The translations under genes were made by a program, and so were the position numbers. A DNA stretch of 64,000 nt from Ailurus styani (taxonomy: Eukaryota > Chordata > Mammalia > Carnivora > Ailuridae). The DNA lies in the NCBI GenBank assembly GCA_002007465.1, contig LNAC01000753.1, forward strand, positions 461,214 to 525,213, read 5' to 3'. Positions within the stretch are counted from its first letter, which is position 1; each line of letters begins with the position of its first letter. Below are positions 43,091 through 54,422 of this stretch, piece after piece. The notes beneath the pieces were generated by a model that was not told the DNA's origin, did not search any database, and saw only the letters and a program-made list of their open reading frames with translations.

Positions 43091-43170
43091 GGGCGCCTGG
43101 GTGGCTCAGTGGGTTAAAGCCTCTGCTTTCGGCCCAGGTCATGATCTCAGGGTCCTGGGATCGAGGCCCG
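43091..43170 (+). repeat. CanSINE 5' half, present in only one allele copy
   Basis: 'gggcgcctgggtggctcagt' starts right after 'attactgtgtatc' and is cut by the N at 43171. The other copy of the same L1 position (about 43307-43325) reads straight through without a SINE. Confidence 0.9.
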
Positions 43171-43313
43171 NAGATCCTGTTTCTCCATATCCTTAAAGTA
43201 TTCCATGTGTTACGGTTTTGGATTTTAACCATTATAATATGTAGGTAGTGGTATCTCTTTTTAATTTGCATTTTCCTAATGATATATGATGTTGAGCATC
43301 TTCTCACAAGATT

Positions 43314-43696
43314 ACTGTGTATCTTCTTGGGTGTGGTATCTGTGTAGATATTTTGCTTATTTTTAAATTGGGTTGTTGGGGCGCCTGGTGGGCTCCGTGG
43401 GTTAAGTCTCCAACTCTTGATTTCAGCTCAGGTCATGATCTCAGGATTCTGAGATCAAGCCCCACATTGGGCTCCATGATCAGTGGGGAGTCTGCTTGAG
43501 ATTCNACTGTGTATCTTCCTGGGTGTGGTATCTGTGTAGATATTTTGCTTATTTTTAAATTGGGTTGTTGGGGCACCTGGTGGGCTCCGTGGGTTAAGTC
43601 TCCAACTCTTGATTTCAGCTCAGGTCATGATCTCAGGATTCTGAGATCAAGCCCCACATTGGGCTCCATGATCAGTGGGGAGTCTGCTTGAGATTC
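43314..43696. other. Direct duplication at an N join (D)
   Basis: 43314-43504 and 43506-43696 are 191-bp copies with two or so substitutions, joined by the N at 43505. The second copy starts exactly at 'actgtgtatc', the word that precedes the SINE at 43091. Confidence 0.85.
43378..43504 (+). repeat. CanSINE, duplicate of the copy at 43570
   Basis: 'ggggcgcctggtgggctccg' and 'tctccaactcttgatttcag'. It is cut at the N. It is the same insertion as 43570-43793 seen twice because of the assembly duplication. Confidence 0.9.
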
Positions 43697-43793
43697 TCTC
43701 TCTTCCTTTCCCTTTCCCTTCCTTTCCTTCCTCCTGCTTGTGCTCTCTCTCTCTCTCTAAAATAAATATATAAAATCTTTCAAAAAAATAAAT
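43570..43793 (+). repeat. CanSINE (sense), older subfamily, with TSD
   Basis: Complete copy with body 'cctttccctttcccttcctt' and tail 'aaaataaatatataaaatc'. Flanks 'aaattgggttgtt' and 'aaattgggttatt' form the target-site duplication in the L1. Confidence 0.93.
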
Positions 43794-45067
43794 AAATTGG
43801 GTTATTTGTTTTCTTATTGCTGAGTTTTAAGAATTCTTTATATATTTTGGATACCAATACTTTATCAGATGTGTGTTTTGGAAAGATTTTCTTAATCTGT
43901 GGTTCGCATGTTCATTCTTTTGACAGTGTTATCTGCAGAGCAGTAATTTTTAATATTAATGAAGTCTACCTTATCAAGTCTTTCTTTCATGAATCATGCT
44001 TTCAGTATTCTATCTAAAAACTCATCACCAAATCCATGGTCACCTAGATTTTCTCCTATTTCATCTTATAGAAGTTTTATACTTTTGCATTTTACACATA
44101 GGTTATGATTCATTTTAGAGTTAAATTTTGTAAAAGGTGTTAGTTTTGTGTCTATATTTTTTTTCTATATGTGTGTCTAGTTATTTCAGCCCCATTTGAA
44201 CAAAAGACTGTCATTTCTCCATCAGAATGCCTTTGCTCCTGTCAAAGGTCAGTTGACAGTATTTGTGTGGATCTATTTCTCGGCTCTCTATTTTATCCCA
44301 CTGACATATTTGTTTAGTCTTTCATCAATACCACACTTGGTTGGTCTTGGTTACAGGAGCTTTATAGTAAGTCTTAAAGTCAGGTAGGATCAGTCCTCCA
44401 ATTTTGTTCTTCTTCAATATTGTGTTGGGTATTCTGGGTCTTTTGCCTTTCTATATCACCTTTAGAATCAGTTTGTTGATACACACAAAGTAATTTGCTT
44501 GGATTTTGATTGGGGCTGGTTTGAATACATAGATTAATTTGGGAAGCACTGACATCTTGATAATATTGAGTTTTCTTATCCATGAACATGGAATGTCTCC
44601 CCACTTATTTCATTCTTTGATTTTATTCTTCAGAGTTTTGTAGTTTTCCCTCATGTCTGTATTATAATATTTTGTTGGACTTATGCCTCAGTATTTCTCT
44701 TTTTTGGTGTTAATTAAATGCTATTGTGTTTTAAGTTTCAAGTTGTCATTGTTCTTTGTTACTATATAAGAAAGCAATTAACTTGTAAATTAAACTGATA
44801 ATGTGGAAACTACTGAAGTTCTAGTTTTTTGTTGTTGATTTTTTGTTTTTTTCTACATGGACAATTATTTAATCTATAAAAAGAGACAAGTTTCTTTCTG
44901 TCTTCCTAATCTATGTGCTTCTTTTTTCCCTTTCTTATCTTATTACATTAACTAGAACTTTCAGTATGATGTTTAATAGTGGGGGTAAAAGTGAACATCT
45001 TGACTTATTCCAGATCTTAGAAAGCATTTAGTTTCTTACCATATGATGTTAACTGTAGATTATTTTT

Positions 45068-45255
45068 TTAAAGATTTTATTTATTTATTTGACAGAGAGA
45101 GAGATCACAAGTAAGCAGAGAGGCAGGCAGAGAGAGAGGAGGAAGCAGGCTCTCTGCCGAGCAGAGAGCCTGATGTGGGCCTTGATCCCAGGACCCTGAG
45201 ATGGTGACCTGAGCCGAAGGCAGAGGCTTTAACCCCCTGAACCACCCAGGTGCCC
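45068..45255 (-). repeat. CanSINE (antisense), perfect 17-bp TSD
   Basis: Young type. Exact repeats 'aactgtagattattttt' lie at 45051-45067 and 45256-45272. Confidence 0.97.
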
Positions 45256-45286
45256 AACTGTAGATTATTTTTGATAGACATTCTTT

Positions 45287-45483
45287 TTTTAAAAGATTTT
45301 ATTTATTTATTTATTTATTTATTTGTTTATTTATTTATTTGACACAGAGAGAGAGATCACAAGTAGGCAGAGAGGCAGGCAGAGAGAGAGGAGGAAGCAG
45401 GCTCCCTGCTGAGCCGAGAGCCCAACACAGGGCTCAATCCCATGACCCTGAGAGCTTTAACCCACTGAGCCACCCAGGCGCCC
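45287..45483 (-). repeat. CanSINE (antisense), perfect 17-bp TSD
   Basis: Young type with an expanded (TTTA)n tail and a small deletion after 'catgaccctgaga'. Exact repeats 'tttgatagacattcttt' lie at 45270-45286 and 45484-45500. It starts about 30 bp from the previous SINE, and their TSDs overlap by 3 bp. Confidence 0.97.
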
Positions 45484-45797
45484 TTTGATAGACATTCTTT
45501 ATCAAGATCTGCTCTATTCCTAGTTGTGGAGTTCTTTTGTTTTTGTTTTGTTTTTCAATCATGAGCAAGTTAAATATTATCAAATGATTTTCCTTCATCT
45601 ATTGATATGATCCATGGTTTTTCTTTTTCAGCCTGCTGTTATGATGAATTACATTGTATTGGATGGATTACTTTGAATTTTGAATGTTAAACCAGCCTCA
45701 CATACCCGGAATAAATCTCATTTGGTTGTGATATTTAATTCTTTTTATGCATTGTTGGATCTGATTTGAAAACTTTTTGTTGACAATTTTTATATGT

Positions 45798-45983
45798 TTA
45801 TAACAGATATTGGTCTTTAGTTTTCCTTTCTTTGTACATAATATTTTTGTCTAGTTTTGGCATTAGAGTAATGTTAATCTCATAGGATGAGTTAGGAAGT
45901 ATTCCCTCTGCTTCTATTTTCTTGAAGAAATTGTGGACAATTGGTATAATTACTTCCTTAAAGATTTGGTAGAATTCACTCAT
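45798..45983 (-). pseudogene. L1 ORF2p reverse-transcriptase remnant
   Basis: A 61-codon open piece on the minus strand contains 'EGILPNSSYEINITLMPKLD', the segment at the entry to the L1 reverse-transcriptase domain. Stops flank it on both sides. Another piece at 42212-42694 carries the C-terminal words 'WNTVWRFL' and 'IIAKTWKQPKC', but runs across an assembly join. Neither can make a working enzyme. Confidence 0.8.
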
Positions 45984-46093
45984 GATCTCATTTGTGTCTG
46001 GTACTTTCTGGTTTTGAAGGTTGTTAATTATTAATTCAATTTCTTATATAGATATAGGCCTATTCAGATGATCTGTTCTTGTGTGAGTTTTGG

Positions 46094-46194
46094 CAGAAGC
46101 TCCAGAAAACTTTGCCCTTGAAGGGTCGGAGTAGGAGAGTTATGATTATTTCAAAGTGCCACTGATTTGAGGGAAAGACTTGATATTATCCTAG
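46094..46194 (+). other. 101-bp segment copied into the L1
   Basis: The segment ('cagaagctccagaaaacttt' to 'gatattatcctag') interrupts L1 text between 'gtgagttttgg' and 'ttcaagaaattgg'. It matches 47883-47983 with one visible difference. It is not L1 sequence. Confidence 0.9.
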
Positions 46195-46344
46195 TAAGTA
46201 TAAAAATTTCAAGAAATTGGTCTATTTCGTCTGGGCTGTCAAATTTGTGAGCATTGAGTTGTTCATAATATTCCTTCATAATTATTTAAATATCAGTGGG
46301 ATCAGTAGTGATGCTCACCTTTCACTTCTGATAGTAATTTGTGT

Positions 46345-46396
46345 CTTTACACTTTTTGTTTTTACACTTTACACTTTACACTTTTTGTCTTTACAC
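46345..46396. repeat. Local tandem repeat in the L1
   Basis: Four or five units built on 'ttacactt(tttg)' in a row, probably slippage. Confidence 0.85.
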
Positions 46397-47740
46397 TATT
46401 AACGTAGCTAGAGACATTAATTTTATTGATCTTTTCAAAGAAACAGACTTTGGGGTAGTTGATTTGATCTATTTAATTTCTGTTCCAAATTTATTGATTT
46501 CTCTCTAAATTTTATTAATTTTGTTCTGCTTTTTAAAATTTAATTTGCTTTCTCCTTCTTTTTAGTTTCCTATGGTGGAAGCTTAGATTATTAATTTTAA
46601 ATCTTTCTTTTTTTGCTAATATATGTATTCAATGCTATAAATTTACCTCTAAAGACTACTTGTGCTGCATCCCACAAATTTTGATACATTATATTTTCAT
46701 TTTCATTTAGTTTGAAATATTTTGAAATTTCTCTTGAGACTTAATCTTTGACCCATATATATTTAGAATTATGTTGTAACTTGTAAGTTTGGGGCTTTTC
46801 CAGCTATCTTTCTGTTATTGATTTCTAGTTTAGCTTCATTGTGGTCTGAGAGAATACTTTGTATAATTTATGTTCTTTTAAATTCCTTAAGATGTGTGTT
46901 TTGGTCCAGAATATGGTCTATTTTGGTAAATGTTCCCTGTGAGCCTGAGAGGCATGTACTTTGCTGTTGCTGGATGAAATACTCTATAGGTATAAATTAA
47001 ATCAATTGATTAATGGTGTTGTTCAGTTATATCCTACTGATTTTCCTCCTCCCAAATAATCTATCTGTTACCAATAAAAGGGTGTCAATTATAGCAATTG
47101 ATTCATCTATTTCCCTGTGTATTTCTATCAGTTTTTTGCCGCATGTATTTTGATGCTCTGTTTTTAGGCACATACACATTAAGGATTATTTTGTTTTCTT
47201 GGGTAATAGACCCCTTTATGTAATGACTCTCTTTATCCCTGAGAACTTTCCTTTTGCTGAAGTCTACTTAGTCTGAAATTAATAAAGCTACTCCCACTTT
47301 CTTTTGATTCATGTTAACATGGTATATATTTTCCATACCTTTGCATTTAATCTATGTTTTTTATACTTACAGTGGGTTTTTTATACTTACAGCCTATATT
47401 CTATAGACAAAATATATTTGGGTATTTTGAAAATGTACTCAGAGTCTCTGATTTTAATTGGTATATTTTGACCAGGGGTGTTTTAAATAATTATTTATAT
47501 AGTTTGATTAATGTGTGCCATATTTATTATTTTCTACTCATTGCCCTTGTTCATTGTTTATTCTCCTCCTCCTCCTCCTCTTTTATTCCTCCTTATCTCC
47601 CTTTTCTTGTTCTGTTTTCTATTTTTTTCTCCCTGTCTGGTTTTAATCGAACGTTGTATAAGATTTCATGTTTTCTCTTCTTTTAGCACAGTATATATAA
47701 AGGGATACATATATTATCAATTAAAGAAATAAAAGCAAGA

Positions 47741-48095
47741 GAGGGATTAAGGAAAATTCAGGATGGTGGTTCCCTAAGTTGATAACAAGGATTTCCTTGT
47801 TCCTGGTAGTCAAAGAGGAGACCAAGAAGCTCCCAAGACACCCAGGCAGAAGAAACTCTAATCCTTACGGACATTAGAACCTCAGAAGCTCCAGAAAACT
47901 TTGCCCTTGAAGGGTGGGAGTAGGAGAGTTATGATTATTTCAAAGTGCCACTGATTTGAGGGAAAGACTTGATATTATCCTAGAATGTCCATGGGAGGAG
48001 GGTGGTCTACCTTGTTATAGTTGAGGGCTCATTCTGAGAAACTGGGACTAGGGGCTGGGTCGCAGAGTATTGAGTTTTCCTTTTCAGCATTTAAA
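47741..48095. other. Non-L1 spacer between two head-to-head L1s
   Basis: Not recognised. Contains the 47883-47983 segment that also appears inside the L1 at 46094. Confidence 0.6.
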
Positions 48096-48344
48096 ATAGA
48101 AATACTGAAGGAAAAGACAAATCACAGACTTGGCCAAAACAATTACAAATTCCATATTTGATAAAGGTATAGTACAAGAACATATAGAGAATTCTCAAAA
48201 TTCAACAATAAGAAAGAAAGCAATCTCCATCCAGCAATGGGGAAAAGATTTGAGGAGACAGTTTACCAAAGAAGATACACAGATGACAAATAAGCACATG
48301 AAAAGATGTTCAACCCCAATAATCATTAAGAAAATACAAATTAA

Positions 48345-48547
48345 GGGCGCCTGGGTGGCTCAGTGGGTTAAAGCCTCTGCTTTCGGCTCAGGTCATGATC
48401 TCAGCGTCCTGGGATCGAGGCCCGCATCGGGCTCTCTGCTCAGCGGGGAGCCTGCTTCCTCCTCTCCCTGTCTCTCTGCCTGCCTCTCTGCCTACTTGTA
48501 ATCTCTCTCTCTCTGTGTCAAATAAATAAATAAAATCTTTAAAAAAA
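48345..48547 (+). repeat. CanSINE (sense), perfect 16-bp TSD
   Basis: Young mustelid-type copy. Exact repeats 'agaaaatacaaattaa' lie at 48329-48344 and 48548-48563. Confidence 0.97.
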
Positions 48548-48789
48548 AGAAAATACAAATTAAAATTGAATAAGATACTGTGACACAGCTTTAAGAATGA
48601 CTACAACAAGAAGAAGAAGACAATATTAAGCATTAGTGATACTTCGGAGCACCTGGAACTCTCATCCATTGCTGATGACCATGCAAAATGGCATAACCTC
48701 TTTGAAAAATAGTCTAGCAGGTTTTTTTTTAAATAGCTAAACATGCACTTACCAAATACAAAACTTACATATCAACATTTATTGTTTAT

Positions 48790-49019
48790 TTATTTATTTA
48801 TTTATTTATTTATTATTTTTTTAAAAGATTTTATTTATTTATTTGACACAGAGAGAGAGAGAGATCAGATCACAAGGAGGCAGAGAGGCAGGCAGAGAGA
48901 GAGCAGGAAGCAGGCTCCCCGTCGAGCAGGGAGCCGGATGCGGGACTCAATCCTAGGACCCTGAGATCATGACCTGAGCCAAAGGCAGAGGCTTTAACCC
49001 ACTGAGCCACCCAGGCGCC
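48790..49019 (-). repeat. CanSINE (antisense) with long (TTTA)n tail
   Basis: Young type; (TTTA)n about 30 bp, GA tract, 'gagccacccaggcgccc'. Flanks 'tattgttta' and 'tattgtttta'. Confidence 0.94.
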
Positions 49020-49474
49020 CTATTGTTTTATTCGTTGCCAAAACTGGAAACCCAAGTGTTTTAACTAGTGAATGGATGAACAAACTGTAGTCCCTCCATA
49101 CAATGGAACGCTACACAGAAACAGAAGAAGCAAACATACAATAACATGGTGAAGCTCAGTGCATTATGCTAAGTGAGAAAAGCCAGATTCAAAAGGCTAT
49201 ATTCTGTTTAATTCCATTTATATGATGTTCTGGAGAAAACAAAACTATAGATACAGAAAGCAGACTAGCCTGGGACTGGGACTAGAGCAGAAGGACAGAA
49301 CTGACTACAATAGTGTATGAAGGAACTCTTTGGGGCAAGGAAACAGTGCTGTATCTTGATTGTGGTAGTGGTTACATGATTGTACACATTTGTCAAAAAA
49401 CTCATACAGCTGTACACTAAAACAAGTGAATTTTTCTTTATGTAAATTATAGCTTAATAAAAAACATAGCAAAA

Positions 49475-50394
49475 GTCTCTAAAAGTTAAAAAAATCATCT
49501 ATCTCTGCACAGTTATAATCAGAATGTATATTATACACATTGGCTTGCCTTTTCTGTCATGGAGTCACTCCCACAGAGTTCTAACCAGTGCCTACTGCAT
49601 CATTTAAAAACACCCCTATTCTAGGGAAGATATCCATCTCCCAGCATCTCCTCACTACACAGCTCTCCTTATCAATCTCACGCTGGAAACTAAAATTAGA
49701 ACTGATTATTCACTTTCCCCTAAAAGATCAGCAGGACTAATTTCATTTCTTACTACATGCTATTTTCCTATTTTCCTCTATCACCACCAGAAGTCCCTGA
49801 CTTCCAGATTAGTCTAAAGTAGCCAGACTCCCCTACCTTGGTTTCAGCTAGGAATTGTGTCCAGATGCTAGTAATAGAGACTGAGCTACAGTGGTTAAAC
49901 AATTAATGCCTTATTCTCCTACAACGTCATTAGGGACCCAGGCTATTTCAATATTTGTACAGATGGTTTTGAGAATATTTGGAGCTATTTTGTTAGGATA
50001 GAAACTCAGAAATGGGCTAAAATATGCATTTTTTGGTAGACTCTTGATTCATACTGATGCATTGCATTTCTGGCTGGATGTGTGTATTCACAATAGCACT
50101 AGTAATATGTCAGAGTCCCTACCTTATTGCAGGATGAGTATTGGAAATATTGCTTGTTGGGTTGTAAAAAGAGGCTCACATTGTGTAAGTAATGAGCCTA
50201 TGGCTGGTACATGTCCAGGTCCTGTGCTCTTTTGCCAAGAAAATCTACAAAAATTATAAGTCATTGTCTAGATTCCTTTTCCCTGCTTCCCTACCTCTTT
50301 CTCTCCTTTCTTTCCACTTTTCTTGCTTCCTCAGCTGTTCACTGGAGTCCCACAATGTGCCAGGCACTGGATATATTCTGTCATAGTGCCTTAT
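49475..50394. other. Unique stretch
   Basis: No gene or clear repeat. 50345-50395 may be a faint L2/MIR start. Confidence 0.45.
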
Positions 50395-51490
50395 CTTTGG
50401 GGAGATTTGATAGTCTTCTTGAAATGCTTTCCTCTTTGCCTTTTGGGACACCAGTCTCTCCTCCTCCAGCATGGCAGCTCTACCTGGATGAGGGACAGGT
50501 GGAAAAATGGGTCAGAATAGGGGTGTCAGAGTCTCACTGGTGAGGGGAAGGGATTGCTAATTTCCAATACAATAGACATTCTCCTCCTCTTCCTTCCTGA
50601 TCATTTGGAGCAGTAATGTGCTTAACCAAGTGCAGACCCATATGAGATGAAAGTGTAAGTTGTTGAGTTGTTGGATGGCACTTTCAGGACATCTTAAAAG
50701 GGAACAGACAGCTTGCTGAATTGTCCTGCCCTTTATTTCCTGTGCTTGTTGGGCATGTCTAAAGGTCAGTCCTTCGACCTCTTCTCGTCTCTAATACTCT
50801 CAGTTCCTAGGACTTGAAATGTCATCTATAAATTGGCCACCTCCAAATGTCCATCTCCAGCCCTGACTTCTCTTCAGAGCCTCAGACTGGTGCGCACGAT
50901 GGCCACCTCAACCTCTCCACGTGGATGACTAATACGCAGCTCAAACCAAACTCTTCGAAACAGAGCTTAATTTCACGCCTGAAACTCATCCTCCCCCGTT
51001 GTTTCCTTCTCAGCAAATGGCACCATCATTCACCCAAATGTTCGGGCCCGGATCCGAGACTCACACGGACCCTTCTCTTTTCCTCACACAACACAAGCGC
51101 GCCAGCAGCAACTACCCCAGACTCTCTGTCTCGCATCGGCTCCCGAGTTAGCGCCTCTGCAATCCTTCCTGCTTCGTCACCTCCAGCTCTCACCTAGACT
51201 ACGGAAGCAGCCTCGGAACATTTTTCCGTTTATCTACTCTTGGCCCTGATAACCAATTCCCCTAATAGCGTCTAGAAGACTCTTTTAAAAACTATTTGGT
51301 CTCAAAACCTTCTAAAGTCTCCTATGACACTTAGAATGAATCAAATTCCTCTCAAGGTCCTCTGGTACCTGCCTGTTGTGGAGATTCCTCAGGGTCTACA
51401 GCTGGATCTGATTCATCTTTTCACACCAAACACGGTGACTGGCAGGTTACAGATGATCAATAAACATCTGTAGAAATGTTGACTGAATTC
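50395..51490 (+). mobile_element. L2 LINE, 3' 1.1 kb (sense)
   Basis: Long ordered L2 text: 'tgccttttgggacaccagtc', 'ggtcagtccttcgacctctt', 'ccacctccaaatgtccatct', 'gcaaatggcaccatcattca', 'cctgcttcgtcacctccagc', 'agactcttttaaaaactatt', 'cctctcaaggtcctctggta' and the end 'tgatcaataaacatctgtag'. CpGs are unusually well kept at 50890-51200. The frame is broken. Confidence 0.85.
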
Positions 51491-54159
51491 TGTCCTCTCA
51501 AATGACTAGAAGAAACTTTGCTGATATCTGTTCTGGGAAGAAAAAAATGATGTATGCCCAACACCACCCCCTACCCCTCAGAAGAAAACATGGCAGCAAA
51601 TGACAACGTTGTCGGGTCTTGGAGCAAAGCCTTCTATGAAATTCTGATTACAATCTGTACTTCTCTACCCTACCTGGATAGCTTCATGGCAGTGTTTGGG
51701 TTATTTTTCCATCTTCTCCACTTTGTGAGATTTCTTTTGAGTCCACTTGCCTCTTTGGGGACATGCTGTTGCAGGATATGAATAATTGAACACAACAAAT
51801 TTGGATGATAAATTATGGATTACAGATGCTGAGTTATTTTGGAACTGTTGCTCCGTGTTGTAGCAAGGCACTGGAATATTAAAATGTGTGTTTTAAATGA
51901 TCTTATGTTTCTTCTTGAAAAGAAAAGAGAAGAAAAGAGAAAAAGCTCAATAGCTCAGAGCATCAGGGAAGATCGCCACCTGCCCCAGGTCTCCGGCTGC
52001 TGTCTCTCCCGGGCCAGGGTTGCAGAGATCATGGGAGCTTGATGCACTCCGGGCACCAGCAGCGTTTGCTTTGGCATAGCCAGCACCCGGCTGGCCCTGA
52101 TGTTACATGCGCATCCTGTGTCCTCGGTGAGGGGATGGGAGGATGGAGGTGGGTGGTGAAGAGGAATCTGTGGATTGTGCACCCATCCTGGGAGCCTGGG
52201 GGAGGCAGAGCTCAGTAAACAAGGCTGCTTCTATCCCTGTGTCCTGCCGCCTCACACAAGAAAGGAGTGCTAAGGGGGTAGTCAGTGCTAAGGGGCCTGT
52301 GTGGTGGGATGTCAGAATTTCTTCCTCATTGTAAGTTGATGAGAAAAGGTCAGTGCCTACTAGGGATGCAGCGGAGACATGAAGTGTGGGCATGACTTTA
52401 GCAATAGGGTGACAGAGACTGCAGACTCAGGGGGTCAGAGCAGGGCTGGAAGCGATAGGAGAGGCCCTGCCGGTAGCTCCCATCATTAGCACCCAGAGGA
52501 TCTGCCAGGCCAGGGGAGCCACCCGCTGCAGGAAGTGGCTGGTTAGGGCCTCTCGGAGGAGGAGTTGCAGCTATAATCGCTGGAAGCTTCTACAAACTGG
52601 TGTTGCCCAAGGAGCTGGAGCAGGTCTGGGAGACTTCATTACTTACAGTCCCACCCGCTTTGCAACTCCAAAGTTTGGCAATTTTGATTTCCCAAGGGGG
52701 CAAGGGTAGTGTTTGTTACATTTTCAGAAGAACAATCTCCCATCAGAATAACAATCTCCCTTCAGAAGACGCAGTAGATCAGCAGGCCTAGGACCTCTGG
52801 GTGGGGAACCTGTTTGCTTCAAAGAACTGTGAACCTGTCATCTCTGGGTCCTTGAATTCTGAGTGGAGGGTGTGGCTCAGGAAAAGCAGTGCCCCTTGGG
52901 CCAATTCCCACCTGCAGGCCTGTGCGATACTATTCAGCTGGGCATTTGCTATAAGTTATTTAAGGTCCCCATCAAATATGTTCTATGATCATAAAAATGT
53001 CCCATTTATTCTCTCTCCTGATGGAGACTGGTTTGTTTTTGAAATGTGAGCTAATTGTTTAAGCCCAGCCCCTAACTCCAGGCCATCATTGTAGGGATGG
53101 ATAGAAGAGGAGAGAGAGAAGTCTGAGGTACACATGCCTGTCAGCACTTTGAGGTCCTGGCAAGTTCCCCAAACTAGCACGTGATGAAGTGAGGAGGACC
53201 TCTGTGTGTCCTGGAGTGATATGGAGCACAGAGTGGCATCTCGTCGCTGTCACTGAGCACGTAGGAAGGGAGCTGCTGAGCTCTGGGGAAAGTGCATCAA
53301 CATTTCATAAGAAGGTTGGGGGCTCTTGTCATTTTTCAAGATCCTTGGGCTGAGGACTGTTGGCAGGAAAATCCAAGAGAAGAGGAGTCAGGGATAGTCC
53401 TGGGAAGGAAGAGCCAGGCTCTGGCCCCTGGGAATGCCATCCAGGAGCCCAGGGATGCCCTCCTCTCTCTTGGGCAAGAGGGACCCATTGGCCTGCTAGA
53501 CTTGGTCCATGTGGGTGAGGGGGAATGGAGCATCTATGATTGGCCTCAGCTCACTGTGGTGGCTGCCCAGCAGAATCAGAAATTTCCAGGGTGAAGCTGG
53601 GAACTGAACCAAGCAGATGCTTGAACAGTCACAGGAACTCCCAGGGGGGCAGCCAACAAGGAGGATGGGAGGTAGAGGCTCAACATGGGATTTAGACACA
53701 GGGATACAGGGTAAGGAGCTCTGAATTGGCACCAGAAACTACTTGTAACCAAAAAATGTGCCCTAAACCTTTTTAATAAGGTTCCTGTAGAAGGAAGACA
53801 TTAAGACTCAAACCAGCAGGGAACAGAGTACACCCCACAACTGCACAGGTTTTGAGAGTCCCTCTTCTCTCACTGAGCAGTCTACTGGTTCCATCCCAAC
53901 TCCCAGTTTGGGGACCCTAATGCAGACCCCTTGACCATATGTCTGTCCCCCTTGGAAGCACAGTTTAAAGTTGGGGAAGAGTAACTCTCCACACCCAATG
54001 CTATTCAAGAGAGGGCCACGAGTAGACCCAGGGCCATTTTGAAGAGCGCAGAGGAAGAAAGTGAAAGTGAAAACCAGCGCTTCACCTGCCTAGGAAATGT
54101 TTATGAGAACATAACTGAGCATATTGTTAAAAATCCAGCTTTAACAGGAAGTGGAAAAG
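51491..54159. other. Unique stretch of 2.7 kb
   Basis: No exon or repeat recognised. A short imperfect duplication of 'aacaatctccc(a/t)tcaga' lies at about 52731-52765. The 100-codon frame at 53292-53594 has no known motif. This is the longest repeat-poor block in the right half. Confidence 0.45.
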
Positions 54160-54300
54160 AAGAGAGTCCATGGTAAGATCTGGGTTCTGATTCAGGCCCC
54201 ACGACCAGTTTGTCCTGAAGACTTTGGCAAATTGTTTAAACTCTCCAAGCCACCATTTCTCATTTGTACAATGGTGCTGGAAATCTACCTTCCAAGGTAT
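54160..54300 (+). repeat. MIR (sense), left part
   Basis: 'tctgggttctgattcaggcc', 'gactttggcaaattgtttaa' and 'ccatttctcatttgtacaat'. It continues at 55812-55900 after inserted elements. Confidence 0.7.
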
Positions 54301-54413
54301 TTTTTATTCTTTTTATAATTTCTAAAGTGGGCTCCACACTCAATGTGGGACTTGAACTTATGACCCTGAGATCAAGAGTCAATGCTCTACTGACTGAGCC
54401 AGCCAGGTGCCCC
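54301..54413 (-). repeat. Short CanSINE variant (antisense)
   Basis: 'tccacactcaatgtgggact', 'gaccctgagatcaagagtca' and 'tgactgagccagccaggtgc'. Flanked by 'aaggtat' copies on both sides. Confidence 0.85.
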
Positions 54414-54422
54414 TCAAGGTAT

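Larger units (their letters stand above)
41750..47740 (-). mobile_element. Long antisense L1M (3' UTR to ORF2), interrupted
   Basis: About 6 kb of antisense L1, its 3' end on the left. It holds at least five CanSINE copies, four single-N joins with duplicated flanks and a 101-bp foreign segment (46094-46194). Recognisable text runs from the 3' end ('tttggttgcttccaagtttt') through the RT-encoding part to 'agtctgaaattaataaagct' and 'tttttatacttacagtgggt' near 47300-47380. A (CTC)n run sits at 47563-47580. Confidence 0.88.
48096..49470 (+). mobile_element. L1M 3' part (sense), split by two CanSINEs
   Basis: 'gacttggccaaaacaattac', 'caaagaagatacacagatga', 'aaaagatgttcaaccccaat', 'ggaactctcatccattgctg', 'aatggatgaacaaactgtag', 'tacaatggaacgctacacag' and the 3' UTR 'gtacacatttgtcaaaaaac' lie in order. 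Its frame is broken. With the antisense L1 on its left it forms a head-to-head pair. Confidence 0.88.

Noticed and set aside
42212..43307. Tandem family of repeated minus-strand frames
   Set aside because: They are one L1 ORF2 remnant shown several times through unmerged haplotype copies at single-N joins.
53292..53594. 100-codon frame in repeat-poor DNA
   Set aside because: No motif, no splice context, and a comparable antisense frame overlaps it. Conservation would be needed to reconsider it.
54301..54413. Possible tRNA gene, because of the tRNA-like head
   Set aside because: The tRNA similarity belongs to the CanSINE promoter region; there is no cloverleaf and a SINE body follows.
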